25,752 bases of DNA from an uncultured Eubacterium sp. (GTDB lineage: Bacteria > Bacillota > Clostridia > Lachnospirales > Lachnospiraceae): positions 1-25,752 of the forward strand of contig CAKRGX010000021.1 in the NCBI GenBank assembly GCA_934338065.1, written 5' to 3'. The notes below the pieces were generated by a model that saw only the letters and a list, made by a program, of their open reading frames with translations, did no database searches and was not told the origin of the DNA. Positions 7,457-14,552 of the stretch are shown one piece after another (the first letter of the stretch is position 1; each line of letters begins with the position of its first letter). Position numbers and translations under genes: made by a program.

Positions 7457-8365
7457 ATGTCTGAAAAATTAGCGGTTAATTTTGCAGGGATGACTTTTGA
7501 AAATCCTGTGACAACGGCATCCGGAACATTTGGCTCCGGGTTGGAATATAGTGAATTTGTTAATTTAGACAAACTGGGGGCTGTGACAACGAAAGGCGTG
7601 GCAAATGTTCCATGGCCGGGGAATCCTGTTCCTCGTATAGCTGAGACACATAGTGGGATGCTTAACGCCATTGGATTACAGAATCCGGGAATTGATACTC
7701 TGATCAGCAGAGATCTGCCTTATTTGCATGAGCATAATGCACATATTATTGTAAATGTATGTGGGCGTTCAAAGGAAGACTATGTTGAGGTGGTAGAGCG
7801 TCTGTCGGAAGAAGCTGTTGATATGCTGGAGATCAATGTATCCTGCCCGAATGTAAAGGCCGGGGGGATTGCTTTTGGTCAGAAGCCGGAAATGGCAGAG
7901 GACATTACAAAAGCAGTGAAAAAAGTGGCCAGACAACCGGTAATCATGAAACTTAGTCCTAATGTGACAGACATTACCGAGATGGCACGTGCTGTTGAGG
8001 CGGGGGGAGCAGATGGCGTATCCCTGATCAATACACTGACAGGAATGAAAATAGATGTTGCCCGCAAAACATTTGCTATTGCAAATCAGACAGGAGGAAT
8101 GTCCGGACCGTGTGTTAAGCCGATTGCCGTGCGCATGGTTTATCAGGTAGCAAATGCTGTAAAGATACCAATTCTTGGTATGGGGGGCATACAAAATACA
8201 GAAGATGCGTTGGAATTTATGATGGCAGGGGCTACTATGGTAGCCGTAGGAACAGCTAATTTCTATCACCCATATGCAACAAGTGAGATCATTGACGGGT
8301 TAGAGAGATATGTAGAAAAAGAAAATCTGAATAATATTAGTCAGATTATCGGCTGCGTGAAATAA
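7457..8365 (+). CDS. pyrD: Dihydroorotate dehydrogenase B, catalytic subunit
   Basis: Oxidises dihydroorotate to orotate in the class 1B PyrD2-PyrK2 complex of Gram-positive bacteria. The 302-residue FMN barrel shows Thr-Thr-Ala-Ser-Gly-Thr-Phe-Gly (19-26), the FMN-contacting Thr-Lys-Gly around 45-47, and Asn-Val-Ser-Cys-Pro-Asn-Val-Lys with catalytic Cys130. Cysteine as the base, rather than serine, is the class 1 mark. A Gly-Met-Gly-Gly-Ile phosphate loop lies near the C-terminus. A strong TAGGAGG sits before the ATG. The CoA-transferase gene begins 29 bp downstream with no terminator between. Confidence 0.96.
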   Translation: MSEKLAVNFAGMTFENPVTTASGTFGSGLEYSEFVNLDKLGAVTTKGVANVPWPGNPVPRIAETHSGMLNAIGLQNPGIDTLISRDLPYLHEHNAHIIVNVCGRSKEDYVEVVERLSEEAVDMLEINVSCPNVKAGGIAFGQKPEMAEDITKAVKKVARQPVIMKLSPNVTDITEMARAVEAGGADGVSLINTLTGMKIDVARKTFAIANQTGGMSGPCVKPIAVRMVYQVANAVKIPILGMGGIQNTEDALEFMMAGATMVAVGTANFYHPYATSEIIDGLERYVEKENLNNISQIIGCVK

Positions 8366-8394
8366 AGAGACGCCGTGAGAAGGAGGTGTCGTTT

Positions 8395-9735
8395 ATGGTG
8401 AAGAATTATTTGCCGGAATATCGGGGGAAATTGCGGACACCGGAAGAAGCAGTCTCTGTAGTTAAGAGTGGTGACTGGATTGACTATACAAGCTGTCTCG
8501 GTAAACCGGTGTTGTTGGATCGGGCATTGGCTGCTCGGAAGGAGGAACTGCAGGAAGTAAAGATTCGTGGCAATCTGATGTCCGGACCTCTTGCTGTAGT
8601 AGAATGTGATGAGCAACAAGAACATTTTATTTATCATAGCTGGCATTGCTCAGCCTATGAACGCAGATTGTGTGACAAAGGCCTGTGTTATTACATTCCT
8701 ATGGTGTTTCATAATAATGCTGCATACTATGAGTATTTTCTGCATGTCAATGTTGTGATGGTTAGTGTTTCGCCTATGGATGCTCATGGATTTTTCAACT
8801 TTTCCGTGAATACTGGTGTGGCGGCTCCCATTACCAGAAGGGCTGATATTGTTATAGTAGAAATAAATGAAAATCTGCCAAAGGTTCGAGGCGGCTATGA
8901 TGAATGTATACATATCTCAGATGTAGATTTCATTGTAGAAGGTGAGCATGAAGCGTTCCCGGATGTTATGGTGCCAGAGCCTACAGAGACAGACCGCCGG
9001 ATTGCTGAATTGCTGATCCCTTACATTGTGGATGGAGCCACTTTGCAACTTGGTATTGGCAGCATGCCAAATGCATTGGGCGAAATTATGGCAGAGTCCG
9101 ATCTGAACGATCTGGGGATGCATACAGAATTGTGTTCGGATGCTTATTTTCAATTATATTTGTCTGGAAAACTGACCAATCGGAGAAAGTATCTTGATCG
9201 TGGCAAGGGTGTATTTGGCTGTGCTATTGGTTCCAGATCACTATATGAATGGCTGGATGATAATCCGGGAGTAGCAGCGTATCCGCTAGAATATGTCAAT
9301 CGTCCCAGTGTGATCGCACAGATTGATAACATGATATCTATTAATAGTTGTGTAGCTGTGGATTTGTACGGTCAGGTGGCAGCAGAGAGCTCCGGGGCCA
9401 GACAGATCAGTGGGACAGGGGGACAACTGGATTTTTTGATTGGCGCTTCTGCTTCCAGAGGTGGAAAGGCTTTTATTTGCATGAGCTCCGTTTTTGTAGA
9501 CCGGAATGGAGAAACACATTCGAGGATACGGCCACAATTTGACGGGGATATCATAACTTCACCAAGAAGCCAGGTATATTTTCTGGCGACAGAATATGGA
9601 GTGATCAATCTGGAAGGACGATCTACATGGGAACGTGCGGAAGCGTTAATTTCTATTGCGCATCCGGCCTTTCGTGATTATCTCATAAAAGAGGCTGAAA
9701 AGAGAAAAATATGGCGAAAAAGTAATAAGAAATAA
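8395..9735 (+). CDS. Acyl-CoA:acetate CoA-transferase family protein
   Basis: A 446-residue class I CoA-transferase of the acetyl-CoA hydrolase / 4-hydroxybutyrate CoA-transferase / butyryl-CoA:acetate CoA-transferase family. It would swap CoA between an acyl-CoA and a free carboxylic acid, usually acetate. Visible hallmarks are Ser-Gly-Asp-Trp-Ile-Asp-Tyr near the N-terminus, a Gly-Ile-Gly-Ser-Met-Pro-Asn loop (220-226), a His-Thr-Glu segment whose Glu245 is the likely thioester-forming residue, Tyr-Val-Asn-Arg-Pro, and Ser-Gly-Thr-Gly-Gly-Gln. Exact substrates (butyrate, propionate or other) cannot be fixed by eye. The ATG at 8395 is chosen over a GTG at 8386 because AGGAGG occupies 8381-8386; that site partly pairs with GACGCC at 8369-8374. 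Its place at the end of a pyrimidine operon is unexpected. Confidence 0.88.
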   Translation: MVKNYLPEYRGKLRTPEEAVSVVKSGDWIDYTSCLGKPVLLDRALAARKEELQEVKIRGNLMSGPLAVVECDEQQEHFIYHSWHCSAYERRLCDKGLCYYIPMVFHNNAAYYEYFLHVNVVMVSVSPMDAHGFFNFSVNTGVAAPITRRADIVIVEINENLPKVRGGYDECIHISDVDFIVEGEHEAFPDVMVPEPTETDRRIAELLIPYIVDGATLQLGIGSMPNALGEIMAESDLNDLGMHTELCSDAYFQLYLSGKLTNRRKYLDRGKGVFGCAIGSRSLYEWLDDNPGVAAYPLEYVNRPSVIAQIDNMISINSCVAVDLYGQVAAESSGARQISGTGGQLDFLIGASASRGGKAFICMSSVFVDRNGETHSRIRPQFDGDIITSPRSQVYFLATEYGVINLEGRSTWERAEALISIAHPAFRDYLIKEAEKRKIWRKSNKK

Positions 9736-9753
9736 AGAAGCCTCTTTTCATTT

Positions 9754-9782
9754 TTGACTTAATATGATAGAATATTTATAAT
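9754..9782 (+). promoter_or_regulatory. Strong promoter of the soluble chemoreceptor gene
   Basis: TTGACT at 9754-9759 and a perfect TATAAT at 9777-9782 lie 17 bp apart, followed by GGAGG and the ATG at 9815. It marks the chemoreceptor as a separate transcription unit from the pyr operon. No clear terminator separates the two. Confidence 0.8.
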
Positions 9783-9814
9783 ATGTTACGTAGAAATGAA
9801 GGAGGTTTATTGAG

Positions 9815-10630
9815 ATGAATGAGGAATTACAAAAAGTAGTTGATTCCCTTCCTGTTTTGCATGAGGCTGTGGGAGAGAATTCTTACATATCGGTATTAGA
9901 CAAAGATTGCGTTTTGTGTGGATATGTCGTGGCGGCTGGAGAAACGCCAGTACTCAAAGTGGGAGATAAGATGGATGATCCAACAGGTGCATTTGCAGAG
10001 GTTATTGTCAGTGGCCGTAAGAAGAATAATTTTTTGCCGAAAGAAGTTATGGGGACATCTGCTTTTGATGGCGTTCTGGTGCCGATCAAGGATAAGGGTG
10101 AAGTTGTCGGATGCCTTACCTACTGCTATTCAGTCGAGGACAAGAAAGATATGAAAGACATGGCACAAGAATTTCAAAACTCGGTTCAGGCCATTGATGA
10201 GTCGATACAGTCTGTTATTGACAATATACAGAGTTTGTTCAATATGTTATCTGGTATGACAGAGATGACAAGCGGTATCAACCATGATGTCCAGGAGGTT
10301 ACGGATGTTGTTCAAAAAATCAGTGGCAATGCGTCACGTTCTAACATATTGGCATTGAATGCATCGATTGAAGCTGCACGCAGTGGCGATGCAGGACGTG
10401 GATTTGCTGTAGTTGCCAACAGCATGGGTGAACTGGCAAACGATAGTGGAAGCTCTGCAAAAGAAATAGGGGATAAGCTTACAATCATGCGGGAACATCT
10501 GGCAGCGATCAATGAGTCTATTTCAGATGCTAATAATGTGGCAAAATCGCATATGGACAGTGTTAGTGAGATCCATGAAGGGCTGGCAAGAACAATCTTT
10601 TTAGCGGAGGAAATGCAGAAGCGTATCTAG
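9815..10630 (+). CDS. Soluble methyl-accepting chemotaxis-type receptor
   Basis: A 271-residue chemoreceptor with no signal peptide or membrane helix, so it acts in the cytoplasm. Residues 1-110 form a small mixed sensor domain, PAS/GAF-like in feel (Gly-Val-Leu-Val-Pro-Ile-Lys-Asp, then Gly-Glu-Val-Val-Gly-Cys-Leu), with three cysteines at 32, 35 and 100 and a fourth at 104. Residues 115-271 are an antiparallel coiled coil with the conserved hairpin tip near 176-200 ([13 protein letters not shown]), which would contact CheA/CheW. The arms are short, typical of minimal cytoplasmic receptors. It has its own promoter and terminator. No cheA, cheW or flagellar gene is in view; ligand unknown, and redox sensing through the cysteines is only a guess. 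Confidence 0.85.
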   Translation: MNEELQKVVDSLPVLHEAVGENSYISVLDKDCVLCGYVVAAGETPVLKVGDKMDDPTGAFAEVIVSGRKKNNFLPKEVMGTSAFDGVLVPIKDKGEVVGCLTYCYSVEDKKDMKDMAQEFQNSVQAIDESIQSVIDNIQSLFNMLSGMTEMTSGINHDVQEVTDVVQKISGNASRSNILALNASIEAARSGDAGRGFAVVANSMGELANDSGSSAKEIGDKLTIMREHLAAINESISDANNVAKSHMDSVSEIHEGLARTIFLAEEMQKRI

Positions 10631-10658
10631 ATGATACAGGCCGAATATTTACAGAGAT

Positions 10659-10733
10659 AAAAAATCATAATTTGACAGGAAGTTGTAATTATAAAAGTAT
10701 ATGAACAACAACCTGTTGATTTATGATTTTTTT
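10659..10733. terminator. Long hairpin terminator after the chemoreceptor gene
   Basis: AAAAAATCATAA with the following TTTGACAGG (10659-10679) pairs with CCTGTTGATTTATGA and TTTTTTT (10712-10733): about 20 pairs with one mismatch and two G-U pairs in RNA. The loop carries a further GTTGT/ACAAC pairing. The A-run on one side and T-run on the other would allow termination on both strands, though only plus-strand genes flank it. Confidence 0.75.
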
Positions 10734-10780
10734 ATTTGAATATATTTCTGGTACAGGGACAAATCGGTAACAAATATTTG

Positions 10781-10809
10781 TTTCATTCTCTGGCAAATTA
10801 TGATAGAAT
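10781..10809 (+). promoter_or_regulatory. Possible promoter of the SNF symporter gene
   Basis: A TATGATAGAATA block (10799-10810) resembles the -10 region of the neighbouring chemoreceptor promoter. The best -35 (TTTCAT at 10781-10786, 17 bp from TAGAAT at 10804-10809) is poor. A promoter is needed here because a terminator lies just upstream, but the exact elements are uncertain. Confidence 0.35.
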
Positions 10810-10897
10810 AGTGAGAAAAGAAGATGGGAGATTACGATGGGGAAGAATAGCCGTATTTGCCGGATTTGTACTTTATTTATCAACAGGAGGAGTAAAA

Positions 10898-12295
10898 ATG
10901 AGTCAAAAAAAGAGAGGTAACTTTTCAGGAACAATAGGTTTTGTGATGGCGGCGGCAGGAAGTGCCGTAGGTCTGGGAAATATCTGGCGGTTTCCATATT
11001 TGGCTGCCAAAGGGCATGGTGGAGTATTTATTCTCTTTTACATCATATTAGCATTGACATTTGGATTTACTCTGCTGACGACAGAGATTGCCATTGGAAG
11101 AAAGACTGCACAAAGTCCGTTGAATGCCTATGGACAGATACATGCCAAATGGAAGGGGTTAGGTGTTCTGGCGTGTCTGGTGCCTGTCATTATTCTGCCC
11201 TATTACTGTACAATAGGCGGATGGGTTATGAAGTATTTTTTTAATTATATTTCCGGTTCTGGTAAAGCAGCGGCGGGAGATAATTATTTTACCGGCTTTA
11301 TTACATCACAGTGGTCACCGTTGATCTGGATGCTGGTATTTTTGGCGTTAACGGTATTTGTTGTATATCGTGGAGTGGACAAGGGGATTGAAAGATATAG
11401 TAAAGTGTTGATGCCGATTCTTATTGTTCTTGTGATTGGAATTGCTATTTATTCTATGACAATCCAGTATACAGATGATAATGGAGTGACTCGTACCGGA
11501 CTGCAGGGAGTAAAAGTATATCTTATTCCGGACTTTAGCGGAATTTCATTCAAAGATGGATTTATCATATTAATGGATGCGATGGGGCAGTTATTTTTCT
11601 CAATCAGTGTTGCGATGGGAATTATGGTTGCCTATGGATCGTATGTGAAAAAAGAGGTAAATTTGATGAAATCTATCAATCAGATTGAATTTTTTGACAC
11701 TCTGGTTGCTCTTTTGGCAGGACTGGTGATCGTTCCTGCTGTTTATACATTTATGGGGACGGAAGGAATGTCGAAAGGACCGGGACTTATGTTTGTTTCC
11801 CTGCCAAAAGTATTTCAGGCAATGGGACCTGTGGGAACGGTCATTGGTCTGGCGTTTTTCCTTATGGTAATTTTTGCTGCGGTGACATCGGCAGTATCTG
11901 TCATGGAAGCAATTGTATCCAGTATGATGGACAATAGACACTGGTCCAGAAAAAAAAGTACGGTGATCGTAGGCGTGTATGCTTTAGTTGGAGCTGTTAT
12001 CGTCTGTCTTGGCTACAATATTTTATATTTCGATATGCCGCTTCCTAATGGTACAACAGGTCAGATCCTGGATATTATGGATTATATCAGCAATAACTGT
12101 TTCATGCCATTAGTAGCATTATTGACATGCATCCTTATTGGATGGGTTGTTAAGCCGGAAGTCATTATTGATGAAGTGACGCAGGGCATATACCCCTTTC
12201 ACCGACGCAGATTATATATTATTATGATAAAGTTTATCGCACCGGTTCTATTGACAATTTTGCTTTTGCAGTCAGTAGGAATACTTCAGATATAG
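10898..12295 (+). CDS. Sodium-dependent amino-acid symporter (SNF/NSS family)
   Basis: A 465-residue polytopic membrane protein of the neurotransmitter:sodium symporter family, which drives uptake of amino acids with Na+. Helix 1 has the family signature Gly-Ser-Ala-Val-Gly-Leu-Gly-Asn-Ile-Trp-Arg-Phe-Pro-Tyr, including the unwound substrate/Na+ site. Helix 6 shows Gln-Leu-Phe-Phe-Ser-Ile-Ser-Val-Ala-Met-Gly. About 11 or 12 helices are visible, close to bacterial MhsT/TnaT-type members of 445-460 residues. AGGAGG at 10885-10890 fixes the start at 10898; an upstream extension to 10736 would run through the promoter region. Substrate cannot be told; hydrophobic or aromatic amino acids are usual for this group. 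The helical-repeat gene starts 16 bp after it. Confidence 0.92.
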   Translation: MSQKKRGNFSGTIGFVMAAAGSAVGLGNIWRFPYLAAKGHGGVFILFYIILALTFGFTLLTTEIAIGRKTAQSPLNAYGQIHAKWKGLGVLACLVPVIILPYYCTIGGWVMKYFFNYISGSGKAAAGDNYFTGFITSQWSPLIWMLVFLALTVFVVYRGVDKGIERYSKVLMPILIVLVIGIAIYSMTIQYTDDNGVTRTGLQGVKVYLIPDFSGISFKDGFIILMDAMGQLFFSISVAMGIMVAYGSYVKKEVNLMKSINQIEFFDTLVALLAGLVIVPAVYTFMGTEGMSKGPGLMFVSLPKVFQAMGPVGTVIGLAFFLMVIFAAVTSAVSVMEAIVSSMMDNRHWSRKKSTVIVGVYALVGAVIVCLGYNILYFDMPLPNGTTGQILDIMDYISNNCFMPLVALLTCILIGWVVKPEVIIDEVTQGIYPFHRRRLYIIMIKFIAPVLLTILLLQSVGILQI

Positions 12296-12311
12296 TGGAA
12301 AGGAGATCACA

Positions 12312-13337
12312 ATGCAGCAGGTAGATGAAATCATGAAAAAAATTCGGAAGGGATTCACAGGAGAGGCATCCAGAGATATTCCCTATTTACAACAGAAGAT
12401 GGATGAATACAAGGAGCATGATCTGTCAGCAGATATTATCCGCGAATGCAGTCGTCTGCTTTATGATATAGCGGCATCATCAGAGGAGATGCAGAAGGAA
12501 AATGAAAATATTGAAGAGACGCATAAGCATATGAAGGAAATCCGGGTGTATGTCGAGCAGGGGGAAGTCGCACAGGCGCTTCGAGTCAGTGAGGAACTTG
12601 TTAAACGAGCGGATAATAATTCTATGTATATAGATAATGAAAAATGTGAATTTTACTCTTTTTCCGAATTTTTTGAAGAAATCATGGTTAAGGAATTTAT
12701 GCACAGTGGAAGGGAGATTGTTAAGGCAAACTTCCCATTTTCTGACATTTATTATCAACACGGTATGCTGTTGATGGGGCAGAATAAAATAAAAGAGGCT
12801 CAGGATGTACTTGCTAAGGCCAGGCGGTGGAATCCTGTCAGTGCACCAATCGCTTTCGCTTATATGGATACGTTCCGGATGATGGGAAAGATGGATGAAT
12901 ATGCTGAGCTTAATCGGGAAATTTTTCCGTATTTGTATAAAGGAAAAGATGTGGCACAGTGTTACAGCCATTTTGCCGGGTATTATGCCGGTAAGGAGGA
13001 ATGGCGTGTGGCAGCAGGATGCTGCCAGCTAAGCCTTAAGTTTGAGCCGGGTGAAAAAACAGTAGAGGATCTGTTGAAGGAAATTAAGAAAAAAGCAGGA
13101 GCAGGATTTAAGATTCCATCCAAAAAGGAAATGGAACACCTTGCAGATAAGTATGAAATCCGTGTTTCACCAAATAGCAATATTATAAACCTTGCCGTTG
13201 GCATGGGGGAACAGTTTATGAATCAACAGGCATTAGAAGCGGCGTTATATTGCTTTGAAATAGTATATGGACTGACACAGGATAAAAAGATTGGTGAACT
13301 TGTTAAGAAGATGCGGATATTAGCTCCGATGGGATAA
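12312..13337 (+). CDS. TPR-like helical-repeat protein of unknown function
   Basis: A 341-residue soluble protein without signal peptide. I do not recognise a specific family. Residues 1-100 are charged helices with coiled-coil character. Residues about 140-260 form paired helices with a tetratricopeptide-like rhythm: Tyr-Gln-His-Gly-Met-Leu-Leu-Met-Gly, Lys-Ile-Lys-Glu-Ala-Gln-Asp-Val-Leu-Ala-Lys-Ala, Asn-Pro-Val-Ser-Ala-Pro, then a repeat ending Gln-Leu-Ser-Leu-Lys-Phe-Glu-Pro. Such repeats usually mediate protein contacts. AAAGGAG lies ahead of the ATG. It is 16 bp after the symporter and 58 bp before the CbiT-like gene, so it could belong to either unit; a weak A/T-rich promoter-like stretch lies in the 58 bp gap. 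Confidence 0.7.
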   Translation: MQQVDEIMKKIRKGFTGEASRDIPYLQQKMDEYKEHDLSADIIRECSRLLYDIAASSEEMQKENENIEETHKHMKEIRVYVEQGEVAQALRVSEELVKRADNNSMYIDNEKCEFYSFSEFFEEIMVKEFMHSGREIVKANFPFSDIYYQHGMLLMGQNKIKEAQDVLAKARRWNPVSAPIAFAYMDTFRMMGKMDEYAELNREIFPYLYKGKDVAQCYSHFAGYYAGKEEWRVAAGCCQLSLKFEPGEKTVEDLLKEIKKKAGAGFKIPSKKEMEHLADKYEIRVSPNSNIINLAVGMGEQFMNQQALEAALYCFEIVYGLTQDKKIGELVKKMRILAPMG

Positions 13338-13395
13338 AAGGCAAAAAAATTATTGAGGATAAATTTAATGGTATAAAATAAAGGGGGTCATTTTT

Positions 13396-14301
13396 ATGGC
13401 AGAGCAATTATTTACAAACGAAGTGATTTTATCGTGGCTGCAATATTATGCGAAGAATACGGCCATTGATCTGGAGCATGTGAAGATCATTGATATTACA
13501 AAGAAGAATAAGAATGTTATTCCGACCGTAGAATCTCATAAGACTACAATGGTCTTTACCAATGCCGGTGTGGATGATATTTTTTACCGGCTGTGGAATG
13601 CCGGTCTGGGTGAGTGTGATGTCTGGTATAATGAGGGGGCCGATCCAGATGGACAGATTTATAATAAGAAAGTGAAAGATATGATCGACCGTGGTATCAA
13701 TGCTTCTGCCGGAATGTTGATCATTAATTCCAATGCACGGAACACTGCCAAGATTGGAATTGGAAATGAACTTTTTCAGAAGGGTTCCATACAATATGTG
13801 GGAAGTGAGATCCGCGCCATTATTTTAAACAAAATGATGGTTGATACGGCAGATGATATCTGTGTCATTGGTGGTGAGAGTATTGCCATAGAGGCTGCTC
13901 TGCTGGCACCAGAAGGTAAAGTGATAGCGGTAGAATACAATAGAGCAGACCGAGAGACGATGGAAGATAATGTCAACCATTTTGGATTACATAATGTGGT
14001 TATTATTGATCATGTAGATGAACAAAGTATGGAAGGATGTCCGGTGCCTTCTCTTGTATTTATGGTAGCATCTGCAAGCATGGATCAGGAACTGACTTAT
14101 CTGAAGAAAATAAATCCACAGATCAACGTCGTGATTTATACGTTAGATTTTCAGGTGGCGGCAGGAGCCTCGAAAATGCTGGAAGAGATGGGAATTACGG
14201 ATGTGGAAACGATTCAGGTAGCTGTTTCACGGTTGGGAAGTAATCATTCTTTTAAACAACAGCCGGCACCTTGGATCATAACAGGGAAGGGCCGGGAATG
14301 A
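13396..14301 (+). CDS. Orphan CbiE/CbiT-like (precorrin methylase-like) protein
   Basis: A 301-residue protein. Residues about 50-115 resemble the C-terminal half of CbiE (cobalt-precorrin C5 methylase). Residues about 118-300 resemble CbiT (C15 methylase/decarboxylase): Gly-Ile-Gly-Asn-Glu-Leu-Phe, a Ser-Glu-Ile-Arg-Ala-Ile-Ile-Leu helix, then Ile-Glu-Ala-Ala-Leu-Leu-Ala-Pro-Glu-Gly and Val-Ile-Ala-Val-Glu. The SAM loop, Asp-x-Gly-x-Gly-Ser-Gly in CbiT, reads Val-Ile-Gly-Gly-Glu-Ser here: about two residues shorter and without the Asp. Normal SAM methylation is therefore doubtful. No other cobalamin gene is near. Its stop overlaps the feoA start (ATGA), tying it to ferrous iron uptake. It may bind a tetrapyrrole, iron or a nucleotide; this is inference. 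Confidence 0.72.
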   Translation: MAEQLFTNEVILSWLQYYAKNTAIDLEHVKIIDITKKNKNVIPTVESHKTTMVFTNAGVDDIFYRLWNAGLGECDVWYNEGADPDGQIYNKKVKDMIDRGINASAGMLIINSNARNTAKIGIGNELFQKGSIQYVGSEIRAIILNKMMVDTADDICVIGGESIAIEAALLAPEGKVIAVEYNRADRETMEDNVNHFGLHNVVIIDHVDEQSMEGCPVPSLVFMVASASMDQELTYLKKINPQINVVIYTLDFQVAAGASKMLEEMGITDVETIQVAVSRLGSNHSFKQQPAPWIITGKGRE

Positions 14302-14552
14302 AAATGAATGATGAGGTCATGCAATTGTGTACCAGACAGATGGGAAAGACTTATCGGATTCAGAGTATGGAACTCCCCTTACAGACGGAAAAACGTCTGG
14401 AGGCATTGGGACTTACGAAAAATACACCGATTCGTATTTTAAACAGAAAAGGACATGGAACAATGATTGTTCAGGTGCGTGGTACAAGATTTGCTCTAGG
14501 ATATGGGATAACTAAGAATATTCAAGTGAAGGGGGTCTCTCAGAGTGAGTGA
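14298..14552 (+). CDS. feoA: FeoA-family ferrous iron transport protein
   Basis: An 84-residue SH3-like protein that partners FeoB in Fe2+ uptake on the cytoplasmic side. It shows the usual pattern: a central Leu-Glu-Ala-Leu-Gly-Leu-Thr-Lys-Asn-Thr-Pro-Ile turn, then Gly-Thr-Met-Ile-Val-Gln-Val-Arg-Gly-Thr-Arg-Phe-Ala-Leu-Gly, the strand common to FeoA/DtxR-C domains. The ATG at 14298 overlaps the stop of the CbiT-like gene, and AAGGG lies 6 bp ahead. A second ATG at 14304 is possible. Its 3' end overlaps feoB by 8 bp. Confidence 0.88.
   Translation: MKMNDEVMQLCTRQMGKTYRIQSMELPLQTEKRLEALGLTKNTPIRILNRKGHGTMIVQVRGTRFALGYGITKNIQVKGVSQSE

Noticed and set aside
10621..10705. A frameshifted C-terminal extension of the soluble chemoreceptor
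   Set aside because: Another frame stays open for about 28 residues, but the two arms of the signalling hairpin are already similar in length and the extension shows no receptor-like pattern.
10736..10897. A 54-residue extension of the SNF symporter
   Set aside because: It runs through the promoter region, and AGGAGG lies just before the ATG at 10898, which gives the usual short cytoplasmic N-terminus.
13396..14301. A working cobalamin biosynthesis methylase
   Set aside because: The SAM loop is altered, half of the CbiE domain is missing and no other cobalamin gene is present; it is kept as an orphan relative.
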